A stretch of 64,000 bases of DNA from Kocuria turfanensis (GTDB lineage: Bacteria; Actinomycetota; Actinomycetes; Actinomycetales; Micrococcaceae): assembly GCF_001580365.1 (NCBI RefSeq), contig NZ_CP014480.1:2295008-2359007 (forward strand). The letters are read 5' to 3'. The notes under the pieces are model-generated. The model had not been told where the DNA came from and searched no databases. It saw nothing but the letters and a program-made list of their open reading frames with translations. This document shows, piece by piece, positions 17,915 to 32,015 of the stretch. Numbering within the stretch: position 1 is the first letter of the stretch; the number at the start of each line of letters is the position of its first letter. The position numbers and the translations under genes are program-made.

Positions 17915-18711
17915 CCGAGCGCATCCGTCCCCTCGCCGGCGCCGCGGCGGACGGCCGGCCCTCCACCGGCACCCCCGCCCTGCCCGCCGTGACCGCCACG
18001 ACCCAGAGCTCGCTCGCCGTCCAGGTGATGACGGCGGTGCGGCGGGCCGTCATGGCCGGCCAGATGGAGCCCGGGCGGCTGTACTCCGTGCAGCAGCTGG
18101 CCTCCGTCATGAACGTCTCCCGCAGCCCCGTGCGGGAGGGCCTCCTGCGGCTGGGCGAGGCCGGGCTGATCCGGTTCCACCGCAACCGCGGCTTCGAGAT
18201 CGTCGAGGTCAGCCCCACCGACGTCGCGCAGATCCTCGCCGTGCGCACCGCCCTGGAGGTCCCCGCCGCCCGGCGGGCGGCGGGCCTCGCGCAGCCGCCG
18301 GACCTCGAGTGGGTCCGGGCGCAGTGGGAGACCATGCACGCGGCGGCCCGGGCGCAGGACCTCGAGGCGACCGCCGAGGCCGACGAGGGGCTGCACCTGG
18401 TCCTGCTCCAGCTCGCCGGGAACGAGCAGGCGGCGCGGCTCGTGGAGCGGCTGCGCGCCACCACGTCATTCCTGGGCGTCGTCACCGCCACCACGCTCCG
18501 CCCGGTCGGTGAGCTCGCCGGGGAGCACGACGCCCTGGTGCAGGCGGTGCTCGCCCAGGACGCGGACGCAGCGGGAGAGGCGATGCGCGAGCACCTCGCC
18601 TCGACGGCCGAGCGGCAGATCGGCCAGGCGCTGCGCGCCCGGGGCACCCCGGAGCAGGACGTCCCGGACCTGGTGCACCGGATCTGGGGCGAGGCCGCCA
18701 CGGGGTACTGA
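17911..18711 (+). CDS. GntR-family transcriptional regulator (FadR/FCD subgroup)
   Basis: 266 residues. The winged helix-turn-helix is at about 30-100 (LYSVQQLASVMNVSRSPVREGLLRLGEAGLIRFHRNRGFEIVE), the classic GntR pattern. The C-terminal all-helical FCD domain (about 110-250) binds a small carboxylate, often through metal-binding Asp/His residues; AEADEGLHLVLLQLAGN and GEHDALVQAVLAQDADAA carry the expected positions. The GTG start overlaps the dehydrogenase stop, so it is co-translated with it. The N-terminal extension of about 28 residues is Pro/Thr-rich. It converges with the histidine kinase gene, 7 bases apart. Confidence 0.87.
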   Translation: MTERIRPLAGAAADGRPSTGTPALPAVTATTQSSLAVQVMTAVRRAVMAGQMEPGRLYSVQQLASVMNVSRSPVREGLLRLGEAGLIRFHRNRGFEIVEVSPTDVAQILAVRTALEVPAARRAAGLAQPPDLEWVRAQWETMHAAARAQDLEATAEADEGLHLVLLQLAGNEQAARLVERLRATTSFLGVVTATTLRPVGELAGEHDALVQAVLAQDADAAGEAMREHLASTAERQIGQALRARGTPEQDVPDLVHRIWGEAATGY

Positions 18712-18718
18712 GCGCGGC

Positions 18719-20163
18719 TCAGGCCCCGGCGCCGCCGGGCCCGAGCGGGAGCCGGAGCTCGAAGCGGCAGTTGCCCCGTCCGTCCTCCCCCGCGGTGATC
18801 GCGCCCCCGTGGGCGGTCGCGATCTCCCGGCTGATCGCCAGTCCCAGACCGGAGCCGCCGGTGTCCCGGGTCCGGGAGTCGTCCAGGCGCACGAACCGCT
18901 CGAAGACCCGCTCCCGGTCCTCCGGGGCGATGCCGGCGCCGTCGTTGTCGACGGTCACGACCGCCTCCTGTCCCTGCGTCCGCAGGGACACGGCGATCCA
19001 CGACTCGGCGTGCCGCTCCGCGTTGGAGAGCAGGTTGCGGAGCACCTGCTGCAGCCGGCTCCCGTCCCCCCGGATCCGCACCGGATCCAGGTGCACACGG
19101 ACCTCGTGCCGCGACGCGGGCCGCATCCGGGCGACCTCCTCCCGCACCACCTCGTCGAGGTCGGTGTCCGCGACGCGCAGCCGCAGCCCGGCGTCGTCGA
19201 TCTTCGCCAGGGTCAGGAGATCCTCCACGAGCCGGCCCATCCGGCGGGACTGGGACCGGAGCACCGGAGCGACCTCCGGCCACATCGTGGCGGACGGGTC
19301 CGAGGCGGCCACCTCGATGGTGGTCGTCAGGGTCGCCAGGGGGCTGCGCAGCTCGTGCGAGGCGTCCGCCACGAACCGGCGCTGGGCCCGGTCGGAGGCC
19401 TCCAGCCGGTCGAGCATCCCGTTCATCGTCCCGGCGAGCGCAGCGACCTCGTCCCCGGTGGGCGGCACGTCCACCCGCTCCCCGAGGTTGGCGGTGCCGA
19501 TCCGGCGGACCTGCCCGGTGATCCGCCGCACGGGGGCGAGGGACCGGCCGACCAGGAACCACATGAGGGCGGAGCCGAGCAGGGCCAGCACCGGGCCGCC
19601 GACGAGCAGGAACAGGCTCACGGTCCGGATCGTGGTCTGCTGCAGCGCCATGGGCACGGCCACGGTGAGAGTGAAGGGGACGTCGTTGATGTACATGCCG
19701 TGCGAGACATAGACGAAGTCGTCGGCGCGTGGACCCGGTCCGGCGGTGTCCGCCGCCGAGTCGAAGGACTGCCCCGGCTCGAGCGTGGGCGGGGACAGGG
19801 CGGCGTCCAGCGCGGCGGCGGGCGAGGCGGCGACCAACCGCCCGTCGGCGCCCTGCAGCTGCACGAGCACGCCCGGTCGCCCGAGCCGCTGCATCAGCTC
19901 CCCGAGGCCGGAGGTCGTGTAGACGGTCGTCTCCCGGGCGGTGCCGCCGGCCGTCCGCGGCTGCCAGGGAACGCCGAGGTCGTGCAGGATCTCGGCCTGC
20001 CGGGCCACGGCCTGGTCGTGGGCGGCCCCCACGGCGGTGCGGTGCAGGAGCTCGAGCAGCACGGCCCCGGCCACGGCCACCACGAGCAGGATGAGCAGGC
20101 CCGCGGCGGCCGTGCTGCGCCGGCGCACGCCCCACCGCTGGAACGGCGACCTCCGGCGGGCGG

Positions 20164-20167
<4 letters not shown>
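18719..20167 (-). CDS. Sensor histidine kinase of a two-component system
   Basis: 482 residues: helix 1 (about 18-41), extracytoplasmic sensor region (about 45-178), helix 2 (about 180-206), HAMP (about 207-258), HisKA with phosphorylated His271 in FVADASHELRSPLATL, and an HATPase domain with N box LRNLLSNAERHAES, G1 box VDNDGAGI and G2 box GGSGLGLAIS. The GTG start overlaps the regulator's stop by four bases, fixing the pair as an operon. The sensor domain has no recognised ligand motif. Membrane-bound; passes phosphate to the regulator encoded just upstream. Confidence 0.9.
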
Positions 20168-20856
<689 letters not shown>

Positions 20857-20985
20857 GCGTCCTCCCTCCTCGCCGGCCGTCACGGGGCCGTGCGGCCCGC
20901 CTCCAGTGTCCCGCACCGTGCTGAGGATCCGTTGAGGACGGCGCGCCCGCTCCGCTGCCGCCTTCTCCCCAACCGGTGCACAACG

Positions 20986-21141
20986 TTGTCCACAGGTGTG
21001 GAGAACCGTGTGCACAGCCGTCTCTCCACAGCGTTATTAACAGGTGTGGACGCCGCCGTGGCGCCGTCCACAGCGCGGGTCACAGGTGTGGAATTCCACC
21101 GCTGTAACTTGTCGACAGCTGGGGACAGAGCCTGTGGAGAA
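20986..21141. other. Cluster of DnaA-box-like sequences outside oriC
   Basis: This part of the 308-base gap between the rhomboid stop and the response-regulator start holds a perfect DnaA box, TTGTCCACA (20986-20994). Single-mismatch boxes are TTCTCCACA on the minus strand (20997-21005 and 21133-21141) and TTGTCGACA (21109-21117). More degenerate are TTATTAACA (21034-21042) and CCGTCCACA (21064-21072). The word CAGGTGTGGA recurs at 20993, 21041 and 21083; almost the same word follows a perfect box in oriC (33596). There is no convincing gene here. Confidence 0.6.
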
Positions 21142-21164
21142 CCTTGTGGCACGGCCCGTGCGGA

Positions 21165-21959
21165 TCAGCGCCGGCGGCCGGCGCGCCGTCGTGCGGCCGC
21201 GGTGTAGCCGAAGGCCACGAGGGCGCCGGTGAGCAGTCCGCCGAGGTGCGCCTGCCAGGCGATGCCGGGGAAGAGGAAGCCGAAGACGATGTTGACGCCG
21301 ATGAGCACGGCGATGGGCGTGATCGACTGCCCCAGGTGCCGCTGGAGGACGAAGAGGGCGCCGAAGAGCCCGAAGACGCCGCCCGAGGCGCCGACCACCA
21401 GGCTCAGCGGGTGCGAGAGCAGCAGGACGCCCACCGACCCCCCGAGGACGGAGAGCAGGAACAGCAGCAGGAACCGGGTGCGGCCCAGCGCGGGCTCCAG
21501 CATCCGTCCGAACAGGTACAGCATGTACATGTTCAGGAGCAGGTGGAGTGGGCTGGACATCGAGTGCAGGAATCCGCTCGTGAGCATCCGCCACGGCTCG
21601 GAGGTGGTCATCATGGGGGCGTAGGCGAACATCTGGAGCAGGCTCACGCCCGCGGCCTGGACCAGCCACTGCAGGGCGTAGACCGCGGCGTTGGCGCCGA
21701 TGAGCCACCATGTGACGAGCATCGGCGAGCCCCGCGGCGCCCGGCCGCCCAGTCCGGTGCGCAGGGCGGGGCGGCGGCGCGAGGCCTGCTGCACGCAGTC
21801 GACGCAGTGCACGCCCACCGCGGCCGTGCGCTGGCACTCGGGGCACACCGGGCGGCCGCACCGCTGGCAGGTGACGTAGCTGGGGCGGTCGGGGTGGCGC
21901 GGGCACACGGGGACCTCTCCCCCGGTGGACGCGCCGTACTGCGGTCGCTCGCCGCTCAC
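21165..21959 (-). CDS. Rhomboid-family intramembrane serine protease
   Basis: 264 residues. The first 50 form a cysteine-rich, B-box-like zinc ribbon (CPRHP, CQRC, CPEC, CVDC), which many actinobacterial rhomboids carry. Six or more helices follow; active-site features are HLLLNMYMLYL in helix 2, the catalytic serine in GASGGVFGLFG and the catalytic histidine in AHLGGLLTG. Such proteases cut membrane proteins within or beside the bilayer; the substrate is unknown. The GTG start follows GAGGAG with a good gap. It lies downstream of the cyclophilin gene on the same strand, with a terminator between them. Confidence 0.9.
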   Translation of the reverse strand: MSGERPQYGASTGGEVPVCPRHPDRPSYVTCQRCGRPVCPECQRTAAVGVHCVDCVQQASRRRPALRTGLGGRAPRGSPMLVTWWLIGANAAVYALQWLVQAAGVSLLQMFAYAPMMTTSEPWRMLTSGFLHSMSSPLHLLLNMYMLYLFGRMLEPALGRTRFLLLFLLSVLGGSVGVLLLSHPLSLVVGASGGVFGLFGALFVLQRHLGQSITPIAVLIGVNIVFGFLFPGIAWQAHLGGLLTGALVAFGYTAAARRRAGRRR

Positions 21960-22036
21960 TGGAACTCCTCGTGGGCCGGCCCGCGGGCCGGGATCGGTGA
22001 AAAGGATTCGGTGAAAAGGGTTCGGTGTACGAGAAC

Positions 22037-22076
22037 GGCGCAGGCCCGCCCGGATCGCTCCGGACGGGCCTGCGCC
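22037..22076 (-). terminator. Hairpin terminator after the cyclophilin gene
   Basis: An 18-base stem with one mismatch (arms about 22037-22054 and 22059-22076) and a short loop lies 38 bases past the cyclophilin stop, before the rhomboid start. Confidence 0.7.
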
Positions 22077-22114
22077 GTGGCCCCGGCGAGGCCGGGGCGG
22101 GGTCCTGCTGGGGC

Positions 22115-22660
22115 CTAGAGCTGCTCGACGTCGATCGAGGTGATGACGCAGTCCTCGACCGGGCGGTCCATGCCGCCGGTGCGGACGTTGTTCAGCTCGT
22201 CGACGACCTTCCGCGACGCGTCGTCGGCGACCTCGCCGAAGATGGTGTGCTTGCCCTGCAGCCAGGTGGTGGGGGCCGTGGTGATGAAGAACTGGGACCC
22301 GTTGGTGCCCCGGCCGTTGCGCTTGCCCGCGTTCGCCATGGCGAGGATGTAGGGCTCGTTGAAGTTGAGCTCGGGGTGGATCTCGTCGTCGAACTCGTAG
22401 CCCGGCCCGCCGATGCCCTGGCCCAGGGGGTCCCCGCCCTGGATCATGAAGTCGCGGATGATGCGGTGGAAGACCACGTCCTGGTACAGGGGACCGGTCT
22501 GCTTCTCGCCGGTGCGCGGGTCGCTCCACTCCTGGGTGCCGTCCGCGAGGCCGATGAAGTTCTTGACGGTCTTCGGGGCGTGGTTGCCGAACAGGTTCAC
22601 GACGATGTCACCGTGGTTCGTGTGGATCGTCGCCTTGGCAGTGGGGATGGCAGAAGTCAT
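22115..22660 (-). CDS. Cyclophilin-type peptidyl-prolyl cis-trans isomerase
   Basis: 181 residues, cytoplasmic (no signal peptide), the usual length. It has the cyclophilin core: TNHGDIVVNLFGNHAPKTVKNF, active-site Arg in VVFHRIIRDFMIQGGDP, GSQFFITT (about 120-127) and the His in GKHTIFGEV. It speeds proline isomerisation during protein folding. It is found near gyrA in many Actinobacteria (PpiA position in Mycobacterium), matching this context. The gene at 22819 runs divergently, 158 bases away. Confidence 0.93.
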   Translation of the reverse strand: MTSAIPTAKATIHTNHGDIVVNLFGNHAPKTVKNFIGLADGTQEWSDPRTGEKQTGPLYQDVVFHRIIRDFMIQGGDPLGQGIGGPGYEFDDEIHPELNFNEPYILAMANAGKRNGRGTNGSQFFITTAPTTWLQGKHTIFGEVADDASRKVVDELNNVRTGGMDRPVEDCVITSIDVEQL

Positions 22661-22818
22661 GGGGCCATTCTTGCACGCGGGCGGAGGCCGCTCCGTGGCG
22701 TCCCGTGGGGTTCAGCGCACAGTGAAAAGCCCCGGCATCACGCGGGAGGGCCTCCATCCGGGCGGGCTCTGCACGTATGCTGACCATGGATTGTCACGAC
22801 CCGAGGAGGGATGGATTC

Positions 22819-23691
22819 ATGAGCTTCACGAAGTCCAAGAGCGAGAAGAAGGCCGCCGCGGCGCAGAAGGCCGCGGAGAGCAAGGTGCTCGACGCCGGCA
22901 AGTGGGCGTCCAAGGAGATCGGCGAGCTGGCACCCCGGCTCCAGCACAGTGTCGAGGCGGGTGCCGCCGCCCTCGCCGGTGGCGTGGCGACCGCCGGACC
23001 GAAGGTCCAGGAGAGCCTCGGCCGCGCCCACGACCTCTCCGGCTCCGCGAAGCTGAAGGCTGCCGCCGTCACCGCACCGGTCGCCGCGAAGGCGTCCAAG
23101 GCCGCGGCCCCCGTCGCCGCGAAGGCCGCCGACCGCGCCGCCGAGAGCCGCGCCGCGATGCAGGCGAAGTACGCCGGTGCCGCCGCCCTGCTCGCGGGCA
23201 AGTTCGCGGACGCGGACACCCCGGAACAGCTCGAGGCCATCGTCGCCAAGCTGACCGGTGACAAGAAGGCCGTGGCCAACGCGAAGAAGGCCGCCGCGAA
23301 GGTCGCCAAGGACTACGCCAAGCAGCAGAAGAAGGCCGAGAGCTCGCACAAGGGCCTGCTGGTGCTGGGCCTGCTGGTCGCCGGTGGCGTCGCCGGTGTG
23401 GCCGCCTGGAAGGCGTCCCGCCCGGTCGAGGACCCCTGGAAGACCCCTGCGGCCACGTCCCCGCGGGTGACGGCCTCCCCGGTCGCCCAGCAGACCACGG
23501 TGGCCGCCGGCACCGGCGTGCAGGTCGACGACGTCAAGGACGCCACCACCCCGGCCGGCCAGTCCGGCGGTGTCTCGGAGGCCGCCTCCGAGGTCAAGGA
23601 CAACGCCCAGTCCGTGGGCGAGGACGCCAAGGCCACGATCCACGAGGTCAAGGAGCAGATCCAGGGCAAGAAGGACGACAACGAGTCCTGA
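22819..23691 (+). CDS. Ala/Lys-rich single-pass membrane protein of unknown function
   Basis: 290 residues, not recognised. The N-terminal about 180 residues are extremely rich in Ala and Lys, with a repeated pattern (APVAAKASKAAAPVAAKAADRAAES) that predicts long amphipathic helices, reminiscent of histone-H1-like or apolipoprotein-like proteins. A hydrophobic helix follows (about 177-197, GLLVLGLLVAGGVAGVAAW), then a polar tail of about 90 residues (Thr/Ser/Val-rich, ending in acidic and Lys residues). A GAGGAGGGA ribosome site precedes the ATG. It has its own strong terminator and diverges from the cyclophilin gene. A membrane-anchored DNA- or polymer-binding role is only a guess. Confidence 0.75.
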   Translation: MSFTKSKSEKKAAAAQKAAESKVLDAGKWASKEIGELAPRLQHSVEAGAAALAGGVATAGPKVQESLGRAHDLSGSAKLKAAAVTAPVAAKASKAAAPVAAKAADRAAESRAAMQAKYAGAAALLAGKFADADTPEQLEAIVAKLTGDKKAVANAKKAAAKVAKDYAKQQKKAESSHKGLLVLGLLVAGGVAGVAAWKASRPVEDPWKTPAATSPRVTASPVAQQTTVAAGTGVQVDDVKDATTPAGQSGGVSEAASEVKDNAQSVGEDAKATIHEVKEQIQGKKDDNES

Positions 23692-23706
23692 GCCCCCGCT
23701 CCCGCC

Positions 23707-23747
23707 GCAGAGGCCCCCGCTCCCGCCCAGGGAGCGGGGGCCTCTGC
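23707..23747 (+). terminator. Hairpin terminator after the Ala/Lys-rich protein gene
   Basis: A perfect 17-base stem (23708-23724 with 23730-23746, extended one pair outward) and a 5-base loop lie 15 bases past the stop. Confidence 0.85.
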
Positions 23748-23810
23748 CGTGGAGCAGGATCGGGGGTGCGGCACCGGGACGGTGCGTGACCGGCGGCCGG
23801 GCACGAAAGA

Positions 23811-23840
23811 ATCCCGACCGAGCAGGTGCTCGATCGGGAT
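23811..23840 (-). terminator. Terminator after tRNA-Ala
   Basis: A 13-base stem with one mismatch (23811-23823 with 23828-23840) and a 4-base loop, followed on the minus strand by ATTCTTTCG, lies 6 bases past the tRNA 3' end: the classic hairpin plus T-run. Confidence 0.8.
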
Positions 23841-23846
23841 CTCAGG

Positions 23847-23922
23847 TGGTGGAGGCGAGGGGACTCGAACCCCTAACCCTCTGCTTGCAAAGCAGATGCG
23901 CTACCAATTGCGCCACGCCCCC
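23847..23922 (-). tRNA. tRNA-Ala (anticodon TGC)
   Basis: 76 bases including an encoded 3' CCA. The acceptor stem GGGGGCG pairs with CGCCTCC and places a G3-U70 wobble, the identity element for alanine. The anticodon stem-loop reads TGC; the T-arm has GTTCGAGTC. It is downstream of tRNA-Ile, with the DLW-39-type gene between them. Confidence 0.97.
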
Positions 23923-23934
23923 GCAGTGTCCGGA

Positions 23935-24057
23935 CTACTCCACCTCGTCGGTGGCGTCCGCCCACGCGGTACGGTCGGCATCGGTCTCCCGGAGCTTGGA
24001 GAGCACCGCGACCGACGCTCCGACCAGGGCGAGAACCGCAGTCACTTTCCTGTTCAC
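23935..24057 (-). CDS. DLW-39-type micropeptide between the two tRNA genes
   Basis: A 40-residue reading frame starting at GTG with a perfect AGGAGG 7 bases upstream and ending in TAG. It begins MNRKVTAVLALVGASVAVLS, a short hydrophobic stretch, followed by an acidic tail with KLRETDADRTAW and ending TDEVE. Size, position downstream of gyrA and DUF3566, and the Trp in the tail match the DLW-39 family of tiny actinobacterial proteins of unknown function, although the Asp-Leu-Trp triplet reads Thr-Ala-Trp here. It is probably co-transcribed with the tRNA genes. The codon choice is strongly GC3, supporting translation. Confidence 0.8.
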   Translation of the reverse strand: MNRKVTAVLALVGASVAVLSKLRETDADRTAWADATDEVE

Positions 24058-24089
24058 GCCTGCCTCCTGACATGCGAAAAAGGGAACCG

Positions 24090-24163
24090 TGGGCGTACCA
24101 GGAATTGAACCTGGGACCTCTTCGTTATCAGCGAAGCGCTCTAACCGTCTGAGCTATACGCCC
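24090..24163 (-). tRNA. tRNA-Ile (anticodon GAT)
   Basis: 74 bases from GGGCGTAT to the discriminator A. The anticodon loop reads GAT in CGCTGATAACG, and acceptor arms GGGCGTA/TACGCCC pair fully. The 3' CCA is not encoded (the next bases are CGG), so it needs the CCA-adding enzyme. A T5 run follows shortly downstream on the minus strand. Confidence 0.97.
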
Positions 24164-24264
24164 TTCCGGCCCTTGCGGACCGAGAAGAAACGATACCGGA
24201 GTTGCCGACCCGTGCCAAATCCAGCCCGGCACGGGCCGGCGTCCGGTGATCGTGCCGTGCCGGG

Positions 24265-24848
24265 TCAGTCGTCCGTGAGGGTGAGACCGACCCCGCCCAC
24301 CAGGGCCGCGGCGATGTTGTAGAGCAGTGCCGCGAGCACCGAGAGAGCGGTCAGGAGGATCACGTTGACCACCGAGACGATGGTCGCGAAGATCGCGATC
24401 TGACCCAGGGAGAGGAAGTCCTTCACGTTCAGCGCCCCGCCCGCGCCGCCCAGCATGCCGAGCAGCTCGTTGATGCCGTCGAACATCCCGGTGAGGTCCA
24501 GGACGATCCACAGCACCACGGAGGCGACCACGGTGATGATCCCGAGCGCCACCGAGAGCAGGAACGCGAGCTTGAGCACCGACCAGGTGTCCACCTTCGA
24601 GACCACGAGCCGCGCCCGGCGCACCCTCGGGCGCGGGGCGGGGCGAACCAGGCCCTTCGTGGAGCCGGCCGGCCGGCTGTTCTTGGCCGGGGCCGGGGCG
24701 GACTTCACCGGCCGGGGGGCGGTGCGGGGGGTCGTCCCGGACTTCGCGGACGTGGCCGGGCCCGGCTTCGCCGCGGCACCGGGCCGGGGCGCGGACGCGA
24801 GGGGGGCGCGTCCGGACTTGCCGGCGGCGTTGGAGCCGGAACTCGAGC

Positions 24849-24852
<4 letters not shown>
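24265..24852 (-). CDS. DUF3566 membrane protein
   Basis: 195 residues. The first 75 are Pro/Ala/Ser/Lys-rich and disordered; the rest is the DUF3566 region with two long hydrophobic segments (about 93-120 and about 150-180) and the conserved [28 protein letters not shown] start. It is always found just after gyrA in Actinobacteria; the function is unknown. The ATG overlaps the gyrA stop (ATGA), so translation is coupled. tRNA-Ile follows on the same strand. Confidence 0.9.
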
Positions 24853-27542
<2,690 letters not shown>

Positions 27543-27631
27543 ACGGTCTTTCCGTTCTGTCTGCTGGTTCTCGGGGTCCTGCCGCCGTCCCGGCCCCGGC
27601 TGCATATGCCGGACCGGTCATATGTCGCGGA

Positions 27632-30078
<2,447 letters not shown>

Positions 30079-30762
30079 TCACCCGTAGGTGTCCCGGGGG
30101 CCCCGGCCCTGCACCGACCGGCGGCCGCGCTTCCAGCTCGGCGCTGCCGGGCCGAGGATCTCGATCCGGGTGACGATGCCCTCCCCCAGGTGCTCGTCGA
30201 ACATGCGCAGCAGCTGCGGGACCATGAGCCGCAGGTTGGCGGCGTAGGCGGTCGAGTCGCAGCGGACCCGCACCACCGTCTCGTCGAAGCTCTCCGGCCG
30301 GCAGTGCCCGGCGATCCCCGGGCCCACGAGCTCGTCCCAGCGGGAGAGCACCGACCCGACGGCGACCGGGGACTTCCAGCCCCGTCCCGACACGAGGGCG
30401 TCCAGCACCGAGCCCACGCCCCGGGGGTCGCGGGCGGAGCGGCCCGCCCCGGAGTACCCGCCGAGCGCCCGGGGGTCCACGTCGTTGCCGCGCCGCCCCA
30501 GGCGTTCGGCGGGGGACGCGGTGGCCGACTCCATCGCCGCCCCGAAGTTCTTGAGGTTGCGCCGCGCGGCCGCCCCGTAGAGGCGCCCGTCCCCGCGGGC
30601 CTCGGCGGCGTGGCGCATCCGGGTCAGCAGCGCCGCGGGCGCATCGATCTCGTCCTCGATCCGCACGACGTTCTCCTCCGGGGCCGGCGGGGCCGCCGAG
30701 GGGTCCGCCGGGAGGTCGTCCGGGGGATCGGGGAGCCGGTCCCCGCGCTCGGGCCCGCTCAC
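30079..30762 (-). CDS. dciA: DciA-type protein (DUF721), predicted helicase loader
   Basis: 227 residues. The C-terminal about 100 residues carry the DUF721/DciA pattern: SVLSRWDELVGPGIAGHCRPESFDETVVRVRCDSTAYAANLRLMVPQLLRMFDEHLG, a KH-like fold. DciA helps load the replicative helicase DnaB in bacteria lacking DnaC (family knowledge). The N-terminal half is charged and probably disordered. The GTG start overlaps the recF stop (GTGA). The position between recF and gyrB is conserved in Actinobacteria. Confidence 0.88.
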   Translation of the reverse strand: MSGPERGDRLPDPPDDLPADPSAAPPAPEENVVRIEDEIDAPAALLTRMRHAAEARGDGRLYGAAARRNLKNFGAAMESATASPAERLGRRGNDVDPRALGGYSGAGRSARDPRGVGSVLDALVSGRGWKSPVAVGSVLSRWDELVGPGIAGHCRPESFDETVVRVRCDSTAYAANLRLMVPQLLRMFDEHLGEGIVTRIEILGPAAPSWKRGRRSVQGRGPRDTYG

Positions 30763-31979
30763 GACGACGCAGCCTCCCCCGCCTCCGGGCCGGTCCCGGC
30801 GGGCGGGCGCTCGTCGTCGCGCACAGCCGTCCCCGGCCCCACCCGCACCACGTCGTGCGGGCCGGCGACGAGCTCGGTGGGCAGGTCCTCCTCGACCGCG
30901 GCGGTGACCAGGACCTGCTCCGCGGAGGCCACGATCGCGGCCAGGCGGCTCCGGCGCCGGGCGTCGAGCTCCGCGAACACGTCGTCGAGCAGCAGGATCG
31001 GCGCCGCGCCCTCGGTGGGGTCGTCCGCGAGGTGGACGTACCAGGAGCCCAGCCGGAGGGCGAGGGCGTAGGACCAGGTCTCCCCGTGCGAGGCGTAGCC
31101 GCGGGCGGGGGCCGGACCCAGCAGCAGCTCGAGCTCGTCGCGGTGCGGGCCGATCAGCGTCAGGCCCCGCTCGAGCTCGCGCTGCTCGGCGTCCTCGCAC
31201 GCCTCGAGGATCAGCCGGTGCAGGTCCGCCGGGGTGAAGTCGCGCAGCTGCCCCACGTCCCCACCGGCGCTCTCCGGCAGGACCGAGGACACGTAGCGCA
31301 GCGTGGTGGACTTCGTGCCGTCGGTGAGCTGGTCGTAGGCGGTGGCCACCTGCGGGGCGAGGGCGTCGATCAGCTGCAGCCGCGCGTGCAGGATCACGGC
31401 CCCGGTGCGGGCGAACTGGTCGTTCCACGCGGCCAGCGTCGAGCGGTGGGTCTCGGTGAAGCGGCCGCTGCGGCGGGCCGACTTCAGCAGCGCGTTGCGC
31501 TGCTTGAGCACCTTCTCGTAGTCGGCCATGGTGCCGGCGAGGACCGGGCGCATGGACCGGGCGAGGTCGTCCAGGAACCGTCGCCGGTGCGAGGGGTCGC
31601 CCTTCACCAGGGAGAGGTCCTCCGGGGAGAACAGGACCGTGCGCACGATGCCGAGGGCGTCCCTGGCACGGACGGGGGCGGCCCGGTTGATGCGCACCCG
31701 GTTGGCGCGGCCGTCGTTGAGCTCGAGCTCGAGGACGGTCTGCTGGCCGCCGCGCCGCACGCGCACCCGGACGATCGCCCGCTCGGCGCCGAAGCGGATC
31801 AGCGGCGCGTCCGAGGACACGCGGTGCGAGGAGAGCCCCGCCGTGTAGTCCAGGGCTTCGACGATGTTCGTCTTGCCCACGCCGTTGGGGCCCAGGAACA
31901 CGGTGGTCCCGGGTCCCAGACGTATGTCCAGCAGGGCATACGTCCGGTAGTCCAGCAGGGAGAGGTGGTCGACGAACAC
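30759..31979 (-). CDS. recF: DNA replication and repair protein RecF
   Basis: 406 residues. An SMC-like ATPase with Walker A GPNGVGKTN at about 30-38 (FLGPNGVGKTNIVEALDY), ABC-like signature region near RGLTLIGPHRDELEL (about 268-282) and Walker B ILLLDDVFAELD (about 331-342). It loads RecA at gaps via RecOR. The GTG start begins MFVDHLSLLDYRTYALLDI, the canonical N-terminus. The dnaN stop lies 36 bases upstream and dciA overlaps its end, so dnaN-recF-dciA form one unit. The C-terminal 30 residues are Pro/Gly-rich extra sequence. Confidence 0.96.
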   Translation of the reverse strand: MFVDHLSLLDYRTYALLDIRLGPGTTVFLGPNGVGKTNIVEALDYTAGLSSHRVSSDAPLIRFGAERAIVRVRVRRGGQQTVLELELNDGRANRVRINRAAPVRARDALGIVRTVLFSPEDLSLVKGDPSHRRRFLDDLARSMRPVLAGTMADYEKVLKQRNALLKSARRSGRFTETHRSTLAAWNDQFARTGAVILHARLQLIDALAPQVATAYDQLTDGTKSTTLRYVSSVLPESAGGDVGQLRDFTPADLHRLILEACEDAEQRELERGLTLIGPHRDELELLLGPAPARGYASHGETWSYALALRLGSWYVHLADDPTEGAAPILLLDDVFAELDARRRSRLAAIVASAEQVLVTAAVEEDLPTELVAGPHDVVRVGPGTAVRDDERPPAGTGPEAGEAASS

Positions 31980-32015
31980 GCCCGGATCAGCAGCTTCCGC
32001 TTCCGCGCCGGCCGG

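Noticed and set aside
20986..21141. A second full replication origin
   Set aside because: The cluster lacks an AT-rich unwinding segment and a dnaA-dnaN context; an accessory DnaA-binding site is the more modest reading.
27590..27630. Paired CATATG words around a palindrome between gyrB and gyrA
   Set aside because: Short and GC-poor by chance; no T-run or known operator pattern, so no terminator or regulator site is claimed.
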